A stretch of DNA of 64,000 bases from CAMDBL01 sp964498125 (GCA_964498125.1 CAZCGE010000123.1:1-64000), one strand, 5' to 3'; counted from the first letter of the stretch, positions 43,563-52,301 are shown. Notes: generated from the letters alone by a model not told the origin. A program made the numbers and translations.

Positions 43563-43967
43563 ATGTCCAAATCGCGTACCGGCCGAGCGCCGGCGGTTGT
43601 CCAGTGCGTGGGCCTATCGACGTTGCTATCGCTGCTCTGCCTGGCGTCAGCGGGCTGCGGCTCCAATCCAAATGATGAACATGCCCGCGCGGCGATCGGC
43701 GCCGAACCGCACAGGCCGCGCTACGCCAGCGAGGCGAGCGGGCGCACTGACGTGGAGGGTGATGGCTTGGAGGCACAGGTGCCGCCACCGCCCAGCATCA
43801 GGGTGGCGCCCGACGACCCCATGGAACCATTCAGCCCGAATTACGGGGCGCGCCCGGCCAGCGCACCGGCTGCCGCGCCGCTGCCGCGGGACTACAAACC
43901 GCTGGCGCCGCCAAACCGCGCTCCCAGCAGCCCGGCCAAAGTGGCCAGCGCCATGACGGGCGGATAG
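43563..43967 (+). CDS. small proline-rich lipoprotein
   Basis: 134 residues. The N-terminus MSKSRTGRAPAVVQCVGLST leads into a hydrophobic core and the lipobox LASAGC, so the mature protein starts at a lipidated cysteine. The rest is low complexity, rich in proline and alanine (VPPPPSIRVAPDD, RPASAPAAAPLPRDY), and probably disordered in the periplasm. No family recognised. The start at ATG 43563 fits the signal; the frame is open 14 codons further. Stand-alone gene. Confidence 0.7.
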   Translation: MSKSRTGRAPAVVQCVGLSTLLSLLCLASAGCGSNPNDEHARAAIGAEPHRPRYASEASGRTDVEGDGLEAQVPPPPSIRVAPDDPMEPFSPNYGARPASAPAAAPLPRDYKPLAPPNRAPSSPAKVASAMTGG

Positions 43968-44083
43968 AGCATTTTCCGCCAAAGTGGGCACCGGTTTGGC
44001 GTAGAAAATGCGACAAACAAAGCGCTAGCCAGGCCTTGCGCTCGAGGTTGCGCGTCACTTGCAGGCCGCGGACACCAGCGGGC

Positions 44084-44122
44084 AAAAAAAAGCCCGCGCG
44101 GCCCCGAAGGGACCGGCGCGGG
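44084..44122 (-). terminator. intrinsic terminator, leftward
   Basis: On the minus strand a GC-rich stem (GCCCGCGCCGGTCCC pairing with GGGGCCGCGCGGGC, one bulge) with a TTCG-type loop is followed by eight T. It lies 25 bases after the stop of the 68-residue gene at 44148, and is the best intrinsic terminator in the window. Confidence 0.88.
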
Positions 44123-44147
44123 CGCTGCGACTGAGTGAGCGTCGCCG

Positions 44148-44354
44148 TTAGGACTTGTAAATCTGCGCGAAAACAACGCGAGCGGCTTCGTCGTGCGCCA
44201 TTCCGCGTGCCACCAGGCCATGATAGCGGGCTTCGGCCTCGCGGCCTTCCCTGGACGCGTCGACCAGGACCTTCAATATCGAGAACCAGCGTGCGCCGCT
44301 CGTGCGTGCATTCGGCATGAAGTCCAGTGCCGAATCATAGGATTTTGTCGTCAT
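44148..44354 (-). CDS. small soluble protein, 68 residues
   Basis: Reads MTTKSYDSALDFMPNARTSG, then WFSILKVLVDASREGREAEA and YHGLVARGMAHDEAARVVFA. It looks helical, with no signal or membrane segment. AAAGGAAAA precedes the ATG at good spacing and a strong terminator follows, so it is expressed as a single gene. Family not recognised. Confidence 0.75.
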   Translation of the reverse strand: MTTKSYDSALDFMPNARTSGARWFSILKVLVDASREGREAEARYHGLVARGMAHDEAARVVFAQIYKS

Positions 44355-44775
44355 GGTATTTTCCTTTGCTCACGATCAGGTCCCTTGAGGGATCCTTGGT
44401 CGTTTCTGATGTGGTGTACGGTATGCCACATTGCATTGCAGCAGAAGAGCAGAGTTCCCATGCGAGATATTCCGAATTTGCATGGCTCGCGGCGATGTGT
44501 TCATGCAGCCTTCATCTTTGCCTTCCGCGCCCCGGTTCGATCTGAAATAACGCATTGAATTTATGCACTTATCATAATTAACCGACGTGCGCTGGCGGCG
44601 CAGGCTGCAGCGGGACCTACCTGACGCGGCAACAATTCTTGGCACCGGCCTGTCAGTCCGGAGGCCGCCATGCCCCATGATGGACATCAGCATTTATGCT
44701 GCGCTGCACTATTTATGCTGCGCTCGCTCAGAGCATGGCTGGACTTGTCCGCCGCGCTGCTGCATGCGCAGTCCC
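44355..44775. other. gap, promoter region of the small gene 44148
   Basis: About 420 bases, less GC-rich around 44540-44585. It must hold the leftward promoter of the 68-residue gene and possibly the rightward one of the acetyltransferase. The acetyltransferase frame stays open back to 44587 without similarity. Nothing else identified. Confidence 0.35.
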
Positions 44776-45336
44776 ATGAGCGGCCCGTTCCCACCAGAGA
44801 CCCTGCTGATTCGGCGTTGGCGCCAGGTTGCTGATCCTGACCTGCTGGTCGGCGGCATCGAGGCGATCTTCTTGGCGACGGCAGCGCCGCACAATATTGC
44901 CGACCCGGCCACGCGCGCCACATTTCGCGAACGCTGGCTCGGCCGCTACCTGGAGCATGACCCCGGCCACGTCTGGCTGGCGCTGACGCCTGCCGCTGGC
45001 GTGGCTGGCTACCTGGTGGGCTGCCTCGACGACCCCGCGCGCACAGGACGCTTCGCTGACATCGCTTATTTTGCCGCGCTCGCCGACCGGACCCCGCTTT
45101 ACCCGGCGCATCTGCACCTCAACCTCGCCGCGGCCTATCGCGGCGCCGGCGTCGGTACACGCCTTCTGCAGGCATTTGCCGGTGATGCCGCCCAGCAGGG
45201 CGCCCCCGGCATGCATGCGATCACGGGCGAAGGCATGCGCAACGTCAGCTTTTATACCCGCAACGGCTTTGCCGAGGTCGGGCGCACCGCCTGGAATGAC
45301 CGGACGATCGTGATGCTCGGGCGTCGCTTAGCCTGA
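44776..45336 (+). CDS. GNAT-family N-acetyltransferase
   Basis: 186 residues from ATG 44776. The acetyl-CoA core is visible: strand HVWLALTPAAGVAGYLVGCL, then LHLNLAAAYRGAGVGTRLLQ with the R/Q-x-x-G-x-G/A pattern (RGAGVG), and a final MRNVSFYTRNGFAEVGRTAW strand typical of the family. Acts on an unknown small molecule or protein amine. The start is uncertain because no strong ribosome site was seen; upstream residues are not family-like. Confidence 0.85.
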   Translation: MSGPFPPETLLIRRWRQVADPDLLVGGIEAIFLATAAPHNIADPATRATFRERWLGRYLEHDPGHVWLALTPAAGVAGYLVGCLDDPARTGRFADIAYFAALADRTPLYPAHLHLNLAAAYRGAGVGTRLLQAFAGDAAQQGAPGMHAITGEGMRNVSFYTRNGFAEVGRTAWNDRTIVMLGRRLA

Positions 45337-45503
45337 AGCCGGCCTGCCAATGCCGCCGGCCGGCTAGAAAACGGACGCGCCGAGAAGGCCCAAGCCGATC
45401 GGGCGCGCGGACAGCCCTGCGCGGGCATCGATTGATCGCGGCGAACTCACGTGCTTCAACCGTGCGCGGCACGATCCGCAAGATTGCACCAGGGAGCGGT
45501 CGT

Positions 45504-46625
45504 ATGAACCAGAAAGCAAAGCGCATCGGCCTGGCCATCGTCGGCGGTGGCCGCATGGGGCTGTTTCGTGGCGGAGTGGCGCGCCAGCATCTGGCCGTCG
45601 ACTGGATCGGGCTGGCCGAGAAGAATCCGGAGCGGGCGCGCGAGACGGCCAAGGCGATCGGCGCCGATTTCGTCACCGATGATCACCGCGCCCTGCTGGC
45701 TCGCCCCGAAGTCAACGCTGCCATCATCGCCACCGAGGAGCATCTGCACGTCGATCCCATCATGACCTGCGTCCAGCACGGTCATGCCATGATCATCGAG
45801 AAGCCCCTGGCGGTCGATCTCGGCGAAAGCGAGCGCGTGCTGGCGGCGATCCAGAAGGCCAAGATCGACGCCGTCATCGGCTACACCCAGCGCTTCCGCC
45901 GCAAGTGGCTGTCGGGCAAGAGCCAGGTCAGCTCGGGCGCGCTCGGCGAGGTGACGATGGTGACCACGCGCGTGCTGATGAACCGGCTGGTGGCGCTCGA
46001 ATGTCTGCGCCGCACCAATCGGCCCGACCTGGCGACGCCGATGGTCATCTCCGGCACGCACGCCCTCGACATCGTCATGTGGTACATGGAGAAGAAGACG
46101 CCGGTGGAGGTCTATGCCCGCTCCGTCGACATGGCCTTCGGCAAGACGCACGGCGGCATCGACGGCACCGCCGGCCAGATCTTCATGTCCGATGGCAGCA
46201 TCTACAATCTGTCGATCAACTGGTCCTTGCCGGTGGTCTGGCCGGGTGCGGTCTACAGCCTCGACGTCGCCATCGTCGGCACCGAGGGTGTGCTGACCAT
46301 CGACGATACGCACCGCGACATGGTGATGGCGGTGACCACACCGCAGTCGGTCGGCTATGCCCCGGACAAGAGCCGCCTGGTCGATTTCCTCGGCAGCTAC
46401 CCGCCCGGCGACATGGTTCTGGGCGAGTTGCGCGGCCCCATGCGCGAGGAGACCGAGCAGTGGCTGACGCGGTTGGCTCTGGGTATTCCAAGCGTGCACG
46501 CCACCGTCGAGGACGGCCACACGCGCCTGATGCTGACCAAGGCGCTCGACCTGTCCGCCAAGCTCAGGAAGCCGGTCAAGCTGCCGCTGACGGCGGAAAC
46601 GGAACGGGAGTTGCTCGGGGCGTAG
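45504..46625 (+). CDS. Gfo/Idh/MocA-family oxidoreductase
   Basis: 373 residues. The N-terminal Rossmann motif is LAIVGGGRMGLFRGGVA and the family lysine-proline motif is in MIIEKPLAVDLGESERVL. A C-terminal alpha/beta domain contains VISGTHALDIVMWYMEKKTP with a conserved histidine. NAD(P)-dependent oxidation of a sugar, inositol or related polyol is the family activity. AGGGAG precedes the ATG. Single gene; a long inverted repeat begins at its stop. Confidence 0.92.
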   Translation: MNQKAKRIGLAIVGGGRMGLFRGGVARQHLAVDWIGLAEKNPERARETAKAIGADFVTDDHRALLARPEVNAAIIATEEHLHVDPIMTCVQHGHAMIIEKPLAVDLGESERVLAAIQKAKIDAVIGYTQRFRRKWLSGKSQVSSGALGEVTMVTTRVLMNRLVALECLRRTNRPDLATPMVISGTHALDIVMWYMEKKTPVEVYARSVDMAFGKTHGGIDGTAGQIFMSDGSIYNLSINWSLPVVWPGAVYSLDVAIVGTEGVLTIDDTHRDMVMAVTTPQSVGYAPDKSRLVDFLGSYPPGDMVLGELRGPMREETEQWLTRLALGIPSVHATVEDGHTRLMLTKALDLSAKLRKPVKLPLTAETERELLGA

Positions 46626-46714
46626 GTCGGAGCGAGACCGCTCTTCGCGGCCCAGGTCCGACAATCGTTGAGCCCAGCTGTCGGACCTCGGCCAACCGGC
46701 CTCGCTCCGACCTA
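46623..46714. repeat. long imperfect palindrome after the Gfo/Idh gene
   Basis: TAGGTCGGAGCGAG (46623-46636) pairs with CTCGCTCCGACCTA (46701-46714); inside it, AGGTCCGACA pairs with TGTCGGACCT. The result is a nested cruciform-like element starting at the stop codon. It could act as a terminator and looks like a dispersed extragenic repeat, though only one copy is in the window. Confidence 0.8.
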
Positions 46715-46792
46715 CCGCGCTTTTGCATGCGTTGACAGCTCCGCCGCATGATTAAATAGTCGTGCTATAAAAAGCCAACCGGGGAGGCCAGG

Positions 46793-47638
46793 GTGAAGGC
46801 AGCGGCGTTCAGCTATGCGAAGCCGTCCACGGTCGACGAGGCGGTGAAGCTCAAGGCACGGCACGGCGATGGCGCCCGTTTCCTGGCGGGCGGGCAAAGC
46901 CTGATGCCGGCGCTCAATCTCAGGCTCGACAAGCCTGATCTGCTGATCGACATCAACGGCCTCGACGCTCTCCAGGGGATTGCGGTTGCCGGCGACCAGC
47001 TGCGCATCGGCGCCCTGACGCGTACGGCGGCCATGGGCCAGTCGGAGATCATCGCCAAGGCCGCGCCGCTGCTGGCGCGCTGCGTCGAACACATTGCACA
47101 CCCCGCGATCCGCACCATGGGCACGTTCGGCGGCAGCGTGGCGCTGGCCGATCCCGCCGCCGAATGGCCTGCGGCCTGCCTCGCACTCGATGCAACAATG
47201 ATCGTGCTCGGCCCGGACGGCGAACGCGCCATCGCCGCGCGCGATTACTTCCAAGGCCTCTATGCCACCGCGCTGATGACGGACGAGTTGCTGCTGCGCG
47301 TCGAGGTGCCCGTGGCGCCGCACGGTGCGCGCGCCATTGCCCTGGAACTCACACGACGGCGCGGCGATTTCGCGATCGTCGGCCTGCTGGCTCAAGCCGT
47401 TCCCGGTGCCGGCGGTACGCTGAGCAACGTCCGCACGGCCTACCTTGGCGTCTCCGACCGGCCCATGCGACTGGCGGCGCTCGAACAGGCGCTGACCGGC
47501 GCGCCCAATCTCGACGCCGCCCGCGCCGCGATCGAGGCCGGGCTGAAGCCCCAGGCCGACCTCTATCACACCGCCACGACCAAGCTGCATTTGGCCAAGG
47601 TACTGCTGGCGCGCGCTGTCACTCAGCTCACAACCTGA
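46793..47638 (+). CDS. molybdenum hydroxylase FAD-binding subunit (CoxM family)
   Basis: 281 residues from GTG 46793 behind GGGGAGG. Typical medium-subunit blocks: FSYAKPSTVDEAVKLKARHG, FLAGGQSLMPALNLRLDKPD (FAD pyrophosphate loop), and IRTMGTFGGSVALADPAAEW (second FAD loop). The C-terminal domain ends KLHLAKVLLARAVTQL. It transfers electrons from the 2Fe-2S subunit to an acceptor. With the next two genes it forms a complete xanthine-oxidase-family trimer. Confidence 0.94.
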   Translation: MKAAAFSYAKPSTVDEAVKLKARHGDGARFLAGGQSLMPALNLRLDKPDLLIDINGLDALQGIAVAGDQLRIGALTRTAAMGQSEIIAKAAPLLARCVEHIAHPAIRTMGTFGGSVALADPAAEWPAACLALDATMIVLGPDGERAIAARDYFQGLYATALMTDELLLRVEVPVAPHGARAIALELTRRRGDFAIVGLLAQAVPGAGGTLSNVRTAYLGVSDRPMRLAALEQALTGAPNLDAARAAIEAGLKPQADLYHTATTKLHLAKVLLARAVTQLTT

Positions 47639-47652
47639 TCGGGGCCACGCCC

Positions 47653-48141
47653 ATGTCCGAGCAACGCGAGATTAGCTTCACACTGAACGGGGCGCCGCAG
47701 CGCGTATCGGCGCCGGTGCGGCTGCACGCCGTCGACTTCCTGCGAGAACACTACGAGTTGTCGAGCCCGCGCGTCGGCTGCGAACATGGCGTGTGCGGCG
47801 CCTGTACGGTGCGCGTCGATGGTCAGATCGTGCGGGGGTGCCTGTTGCTCGCCGTGCAGCTCGATGGCCGCCAGCTCGAGACGCTGGAAGGCTTGACCGA
47901 GAGCGGCGAGATCCGCGATCTGCAGGATGCCTTCATCGCCCGCAACGCCACACAATGCGGCTACTGCACGGCGGGCATGCTGATCACTTCGGCCGAACTG
48001 CTGAAATCACCCAAGCCCATGAGCCGCGACGCCATCCGCGATCACCTCTCCGGCAACATCTGTCGCTGCACCGGCTACGAGGCCATCGTCGATGCGGTGG
48101 AGACAACGATCAAGGCGCGGATCGCTGGGAGGACGGCATGA
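47653..48141 (+). CDS. molybdenum hydroxylase 2Fe-2S subunit (CoxS family)
   Basis: 162 residues. All eight cysteines of the two clusters are visible: GCEHGVCGACTVRVDG with a later RGCLLLA for the plant-type cluster, and QCGYCTAGM plus NICRCTGYE for the second. Starts 14 bases after coxM. A 152-base inverted repeat separates it from the large subunit. Confidence 0.95.
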   Translation: MSEQREISFTLNGAPQRVSAPVRLHAVDFLREHYELSSPRVGCEHGVCGACTVRVDGQIVRGCLLLAVQLDGRQLETLEGLTESGEIRDLQDAFIARNATQCGYCTAGMLITSAELLKSPKPMSRDAIRDHLSGNICRCTGYEAIVDAVETTIKARIAGRTA

Positions 48142-48153
48142 AATCGTTCGTCC

Positions 48154-48305
48154 GTCATTCCGGCCAAGCGAGAGCGCAGCTCGAGCGCGAGCCGGAACCC
48201 AGCGCAAGACGTGTGCGAAGCACGCAATTTTGTGTCCTTCGGACGCTACTTACGCTGGGTTCCGGCTCTCGTCGCCGCGAAGGGCGGCTCCTCGGCCGGA
48301 ATGAC
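48154..48305. repeat. large inverted repeat between coxS- and coxL-like genes
   Basis: GTCATTCCGGCC (48154-48165) pairs with GGCCGGAATGAC (48294-48305), and inside it GCCGGAACCCAGCG pairs with CGCTGGGTTCCGGC. The whole block is a nested palindrome of the kind scattered in alphaproteobacterial genomes. It sits inside an operon, between genes whose products form one enzyme, so transcripts must read through it. Confidence 0.85.
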
Positions 48306-48313
48306 GGGAGGTT

Positions 48314-50683
48314 ATGATGAGCACCGCTGAAACCACGGCCAAGCCCGCCCGCTACATCGGCCAGAGCGTTCCACGCCAGCCGGCCAAGCGGCTGGTGGAA
48401 GGCCGCGGGGTGTACGTCGATGACATCCTGCTGCCACGGCTGGCGCACGTGGCGTTCCTGCGCAGCCCGCATGCGCATGCCAAGATCATGGCGATCGACA
48501 CCACGCGCGCCAACTCGATGCCGGGCGTGATCCGTGTCGTCACCGGTCGCGACTTCACCAACGTCAAGCGCTTCGCCGGTGTGCTGGCTCATTTCAAGGG
48601 CATGAAATCGGCCGAGGCGCCGGTGATGGCCATCGATCGCGTCTGCTGGAATGGCGAGCCCGTCGCCGCCATCGTCGCCGAAACCCGGCATCAGGCCGAG
48701 GATGCGCTCGAGGCGATCGAGATCACATACCAGGAGCTGCCCGTGGTCACCGACATGGAGACCGCGCTCGACCCCGGCGCAGACGTGATCCACCCTGAGC
48801 TTGGCGACAATCTGTGCTTCGCCCGCGAGTTGGACGCAGGCGATTTTGATGCCGCCGTCGCCAAGGCCGACAGGATCGTCGAGCGCACGTTCCGATTCCC
48901 CCGCCATACCGGCGTCTGCCTGGAAGGCCGCTCGGTCATCGGTGATTGGTCGAAATCCGAACAGCGGCTGTCGATTACAATCTCGCACCAGGCGCCCAAC
49001 ATGGTGCAGGACACCTTCGCGCACCTGCTGGGCCTGACCGAGTCCCAGGTTCGCGTCGTCTGCAGGGACGTCGGCGGCAGCTACGGCATCAAGACGCACG
49101 TCTACGGCGACGAGCTCGCCACCTGCGCGCTGTCGATGCTGCTCGGCCGGCCGGTGAAGTTCGTCGCCGATCGCATCGAATCCTTCGTCAGCGACATCCA
49201 CTCGCGCGATCACCGTGTGAAGGCGAAGATGGCAGTAACGAAAGACGGCAAGATCCTGGCGCTCGGCTTCGAGGATCGCCTCGCCGTCGGACCCTACTCG
49301 GTTTACCCGCGCGGCTCCGCCGTCGAGGGCAACCAGATCTGCAATATCTCCGGCCAGTGGTACACGTTGGAAGCCTACAAAGCCCGCATCCAGACGGTCT
49401 TCACCAACATGGGGCCGTACTCGAACTATCGCGCCGTAGGCCATCCGGTCTCCGTCGGCTTCGTCGAGGGTATGGTCGATGCGGCGGCGCGCGAGATCGG
49501 CATGGACCCGGTCGAGATCCGGCGCCGGAACTTGATTCCGGACGATGCCTTCCCGTTCAAATCGGTGTCCGGCATGCGCTTCGAGGTGATGAGTCACCAC
49601 AAGTGCATGGACGAGTTGATGGTGCTGATGAATTACGCCGAGCTGCGCCGCGAGCAGGCCGAGCTGCGCCAGCGCGGCGTGTTCCGCGGCATCGGCATCG
49701 CCAGCATGATCGAGATCACCAACCCCTCGGCCATGTTCTACGGCGTCGGCGGCATTCGCGTTTCGGCGCAGGACGGTTGCAGCATCAAGATGGAGCCGTC
49801 GGGTTCGATCGTGGTTCTGCATGGCTGCGGCGAGCAAGGCCAAGGCACCGAGACGATCTATGCGCAGATCGCGGCTGACGCCATTGGCGTGGCCATCGAT
49901 GACGTGCGCCTCGTCACCGGAGACACCGAAGTCACGCCTTACGGCGGCGGCACCTGGGCCTCGCGCGGCGCCGGCGTCGGCGGCGAGGCGACGTGGCAGG
50001 CCGCCCGCGCCCTGCGCGAGAATATCCTGCAATTGGCCGGCATGATCACGCAGACGCCGGCCGGGCGACTCGACATCGTCGCCGGCAAGGTGATCGATAC
50101 CAGCACCGGGGAAGAAAAAATCACACTCGCCGAGTGCGGCCGCATCGCCTACTTTCGCCCCGACACGCTCGACAGCTTCCGCCCCGAGCTGATGGTGACG
50201 CGCCACTTCGTGCCCAAGCAGTTCCCGTTCTGCTTTACCAACGGCGTGCTGGCCTGCCACCTCGAACTCGATCCCGACACGGGCTTCATCACGTTGCTGA
50301 AGTTTTGGGGTGTGGAGGACTGCGGCACGGTGCTCAATCCGCAGCTGGTCGATGAGCAGATGCGCGGTGGCATCGTGCACGGCATCGGCCCGACACTGTA
50401 TGAGCAGTGCCTCTACGACGCCAAGGGGCAGATGCTGAACGGCTCGCTCGTCGACTACCTGGTGCCGATGGCGGGCGAGACGCCAGACATGGTCTTTGGG
50501 CATGTGACGACGCCGACGCGCGAGACCGAGATCGGCGCCAAGGGCGCGGGCGAGGCGGGCACCGCCGGTGCACCCGCCGCCATCATGAACGCGCTCAACG
50601 ACGCGCTTTCGCCGTTCAAGGCCGAGCTGTTCGACATGCCGTTCACGCCCGAGAAAGTGTTGCGGGCGCTGGGCAAGGTGTGA
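48314..50683 (+). CDS. molybdenum hydroxylase large (molybdopterin) subunit, CoxL/XdhB-like
   Basis: 789 residues. Opens with the usual RLVEGRGVYVDDILLPRLAH; the cofactor-binding regions include VRVVCRDVGGSYGIKTHVYG, a mid-protein HGCGEQGQGTETIYAQIAAD and the C-terminal GAGEAGTAGAPAAIMNAL with the catalytic glutamate (GEAG). The active-site loop reads SNYRAVGHPVSV rather than AYxCSFR, so this is not a form-I CO dehydrogenase. It is an aerobic hydroxylase of unknown, perhaps N-heterocyclic, purine-like or aromatic, substrate. GGGAGG precedes ATG 48314 (ATG 48317 equally possible). Its cofactor needs molybdate, which modABC 4 kb upstream would supply. Confidence 0.93.
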   Translation: MMSTAETTAKPARYIGQSVPRQPAKRLVEGRGVYVDDILLPRLAHVAFLRSPHAHAKIMAIDTTRANSMPGVIRVVTGRDFTNVKRFAGVLAHFKGMKSAEAPVMAIDRVCWNGEPVAAIVAETRHQAEDALEAIEITYQELPVVTDMETALDPGADVIHPELGDNLCFARELDAGDFDAAVAKADRIVERTFRFPRHTGVCLEGRSVIGDWSKSEQRLSITISHQAPNMVQDTFAHLLGLTESQVRVVCRDVGGSYGIKTHVYGDELATCALSMLLGRPVKFVADRIESFVSDIHSRDHRVKAKMAVTKDGKILALGFEDRLAVGPYSVYPRGSAVEGNQICNISGQWYTLEAYKARIQTVFTNMGPYSNYRAVGHPVSVGFVEGMVDAAAREIGMDPVEIRRRNLIPDDAFPFKSVSGMRFEVMSHHKCMDELMVLMNYAELRREQAELRQRGVFRGIGIASMIEITNPSAMFYGVGGIRVSAQDGCSIKMEPSGSIVVLHGCGEQGQGTETIYAQIAADAIGVAIDDVRLVTGDTEVTPYGGGTWASRGAGVGGEATWQAARALRENILQLAGMITQTPAGRLDIVAGKVIDTSTGEEKITLAECGRIAYFRPDTLDSFRPELMVTRHFVPKQFPFCFTNGVLACHLELDPDTGFITLLKFWGVEDCGTVLNPQLVDEQMRGGIVHGIGPTLYEQCLYDAKGQMLNGSLVDYLVPMAGETPDMVFGHVTTPTRETEIGAKGAGEAGTAGAPAAIMNALNDALSPFKAELFDMPFTPEKVLRALGKV

Positions 50684-50835
50684 CCGCCAAGCGGAAGGAT
50701 AGACGCTTCGGCATTGTCCGCTTGGCGAGGCCGCAAAGCGGCCCGGCGCGAGCGCCGTTCTTCGAAAGGTGTGACCCCTTTCGGGTCGAACCTTTCGCTG
50801 GAGAGTGTGACGCGGATCGCAGCCGCCCCGTGCCG

Positions 50836-51156
50836 TTACTTCGCTCGCCCGACCGGCGCCGTGCCCTGCTGGCTGATGGCGATGCGGGTGCCGACCGGGC
50901 TGTCGTCGAGCAGGCCGACCGTCAGCATCAGGCCGATCGGCGTGCGCACATTGGCGATGCGGCGCGGCTGCCATTCGCCCTGCCCCAGCACATGGCGCAC
51001 CACCGTGATCTCCTCGACCACGCCCTCATGCACGTGTGCCTCGACCATCTCCGGACTTTCGCATTTCAGACACAACAGCCGGCGCGGGAAAAATTGCGCG
51101 CCGCACTTGGCGCAGGCCCACACCTGCAAACCCGGCGTCACCTGATCCTGGCTCAT
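50836..51156 (-). CDS. DUF35 OB-fold protein with rubredoxin-like zinc ribbon
   Basis: 106 residues. The N-terminal zinc ribbon is CAKCGAQFFPRRLLCLKC (CxxC-x11-CxxC), followed by an OB-fold with EGVVEEITVVRHVLGQGEWQ and PIGLMLTVGLLDDSPVGTRI. Such proteins act as acyl-CoA-binding partners of thiolase-fold enzymes. The gene overlaps the thiolase-like gene by four bases (ATGA), so the two surely form a complex. Confidence 0.93.
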   Translation of the reverse strand: MSQDQVTPGLQVWACAKCGAQFFPRRLLCLKCESPEMVEAHVHEGVVEEITVVRHVLGQGEWQPRRIANVRTPIGLMLTVGLLDDSPVGTRIAISQQGTAPVGRAK

Positions 51157-52301
51157 GACATGGGCTCCAGAACTGCCGCCGCCGCCGTACCGCCGTAGCG
51201 GTAGATGGTCATGCCGTAGCCGGTGGTCACGGCCAGCCGCGCGTCCTTGACTTGCCGCTCGCCGGCCCTGTGTTGCAACTGCAGCACCGCCTCGCCGATG
51301 CCGTTGAGGCCACCGGCGGGACCACCGGGCTGGCCCGCCGACATCATGCCGCCCCAGGTGTTGACAGCAATCCGCCGTTCGCCGATCTCGCGCCGGGCGT
51401 AGGTCTTCAGGTCATGGTCCGGGATGAAGCCGAGATCGTTCATCTGCGCCAGCACCATAGCCGGGTAATCGTCATAAATACTGGCGACATCGATATCCTT
51501 CGGGCTGACGGCGGCCTCGCGCCACAACTCGTCCTTGAAGGTGACGATGCCGGTTTCCAGCCCATCGCCTTGCTGGTTGTCGTAGTTGAAGCTGTTGCGG
51601 ATCGCCTTGACGCGGACCGGCGCGCGACCCTTGGGGCAGCGGTCGGGATGGGCGATGACGATGGCCTGCGCGCCGGCAATGATCGGTACACAATCGAAGC
51701 GCGTCAGTGGATCGGCGACCATCGGCGCGGCCAGATACTCTTCCATGGTCAGCGGCTTGCGGTAGACGGCATTGGGATTGTGCGCTGCCCAGGTGCGCTG
51801 CGCGATCGCCATCATACCGTAGTCGGATTTGTCGAGGCCGTACTTCTTCATCTGCCGGGAGGTGACCAGCGCATAGACGCCATTCGGCCCGCCGTGCCCC
51901 AGCGGGGCCAGATGATCGCGCGTGGCGCTGTTGTAGTTGGCGGCGATCTTGGCATAGCCGCTGAGGCCGGTGGCATCGCCGGCCACGATCAGGATCGCGT
52001 TCGCGGCGCCCGCCTCGATGCCGCGCAGTGCGTGCCCGAGCATGTTCATCGCCGAGGAGCCGCCATTGGTGTCCTGCAGCATCCAGCGTGCTTTCAAGCC
52101 GAGCCTCACGGCCAAATCCACCGCACAATCCGGCGCCAGCGAAAAAGAGGTGACGGCCAGGCCATCGATGTCGCTGAGGCGCATGCCGGCGTCGGCCAGC
52201 GCGGCGACCACGGCGTCGCGCATGAAGGTCATCGTCGTCTGCCCCGGCTCGGGGTGACGCGTGAACTTGGACTGTCCGACACCGATGATGGCCGCCGTCA
52301 T
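51153..52301 (-). CDS. thiolase-fold lipid-transfer-protein-like enzyme (possible Ltp2-type aldolase)
   Basis: 382 residues with the thiolase fold: AAIIGVGQSKFTRHPEPGQT, DGLAVTSFSLAPD, a central VAGDATGLSGYAKIAANYNS, ASIYDDYPAMVLAQMNDLGF and a C-terminal VNTWGGMMSAGQPGGPAGGL. Where degradative thiolases carry the nucleophilic cysteine, the sequence reads DTNGGSSAMNMLGHAL, with no cysteine. True thiolysis is therefore unlikely. Cysteine-less members paired with DUF35, such as Ltp2-ChsH2, are retro-aldolases in steroid side-chain breakdown. The start at 52301 is where the family begins; the frame is open to 52502. Confidence 0.88.
   Translation of the reverse strand: MTAAIIGVGQSKFTRHPEPGQTTMTFMRDAVVAALADAGMRLSDIDGLAVTSFSLAPDCAVDLAVRLGLKARWMLQDTNGGSSAMNMLGHALRGIEAGAANAILIVAGDATGLSGYAKIAANYNSATRDHLAPLGHGGPNGVYALVTSRQMKKYGLDKSDYGMMAIAQRTWAAHNPNAVYRKPLTMEEYLAAPMVADPLTRFDCVPIIAGAQAIVIAHPDRCPKGRAPVRVKAIRNSFNYDNQQGDGLETGIVTFKDELWREAAVSPKDIDVASIYDDYPAMVLAQMNDLGFIPDHDLKTYARREIGERRIAVNTWGGMMSAGQPGGPAGGLNGIGEAVLQLQHRAGERQVKDARLAVTTGYGMTIYRYGGTAAAAVLEPMS

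Noticed and set aside
46732..46771. TTGACA at 46732 with TATAAA at 46766 as a promoter for the molybdenum hydroxylase operon
   Set aside because: Each box is good but they are 28 bases apart, too far for a sigma70 promoter; no better-spaced partner is convincing.
48314..50683. Form-I carbon monoxide dehydrogenase
   Set aside because: The diagnostic AYxCSFR active-site loop is not present; the corresponding region reads SNYRAVGHP.
48155..50974. Very long leftward open frame opposite the large hydroxylase subunit
   Set aside because: Histidine/arginine-rich antisense of a clear 789-residue gene; no motifs of its own.
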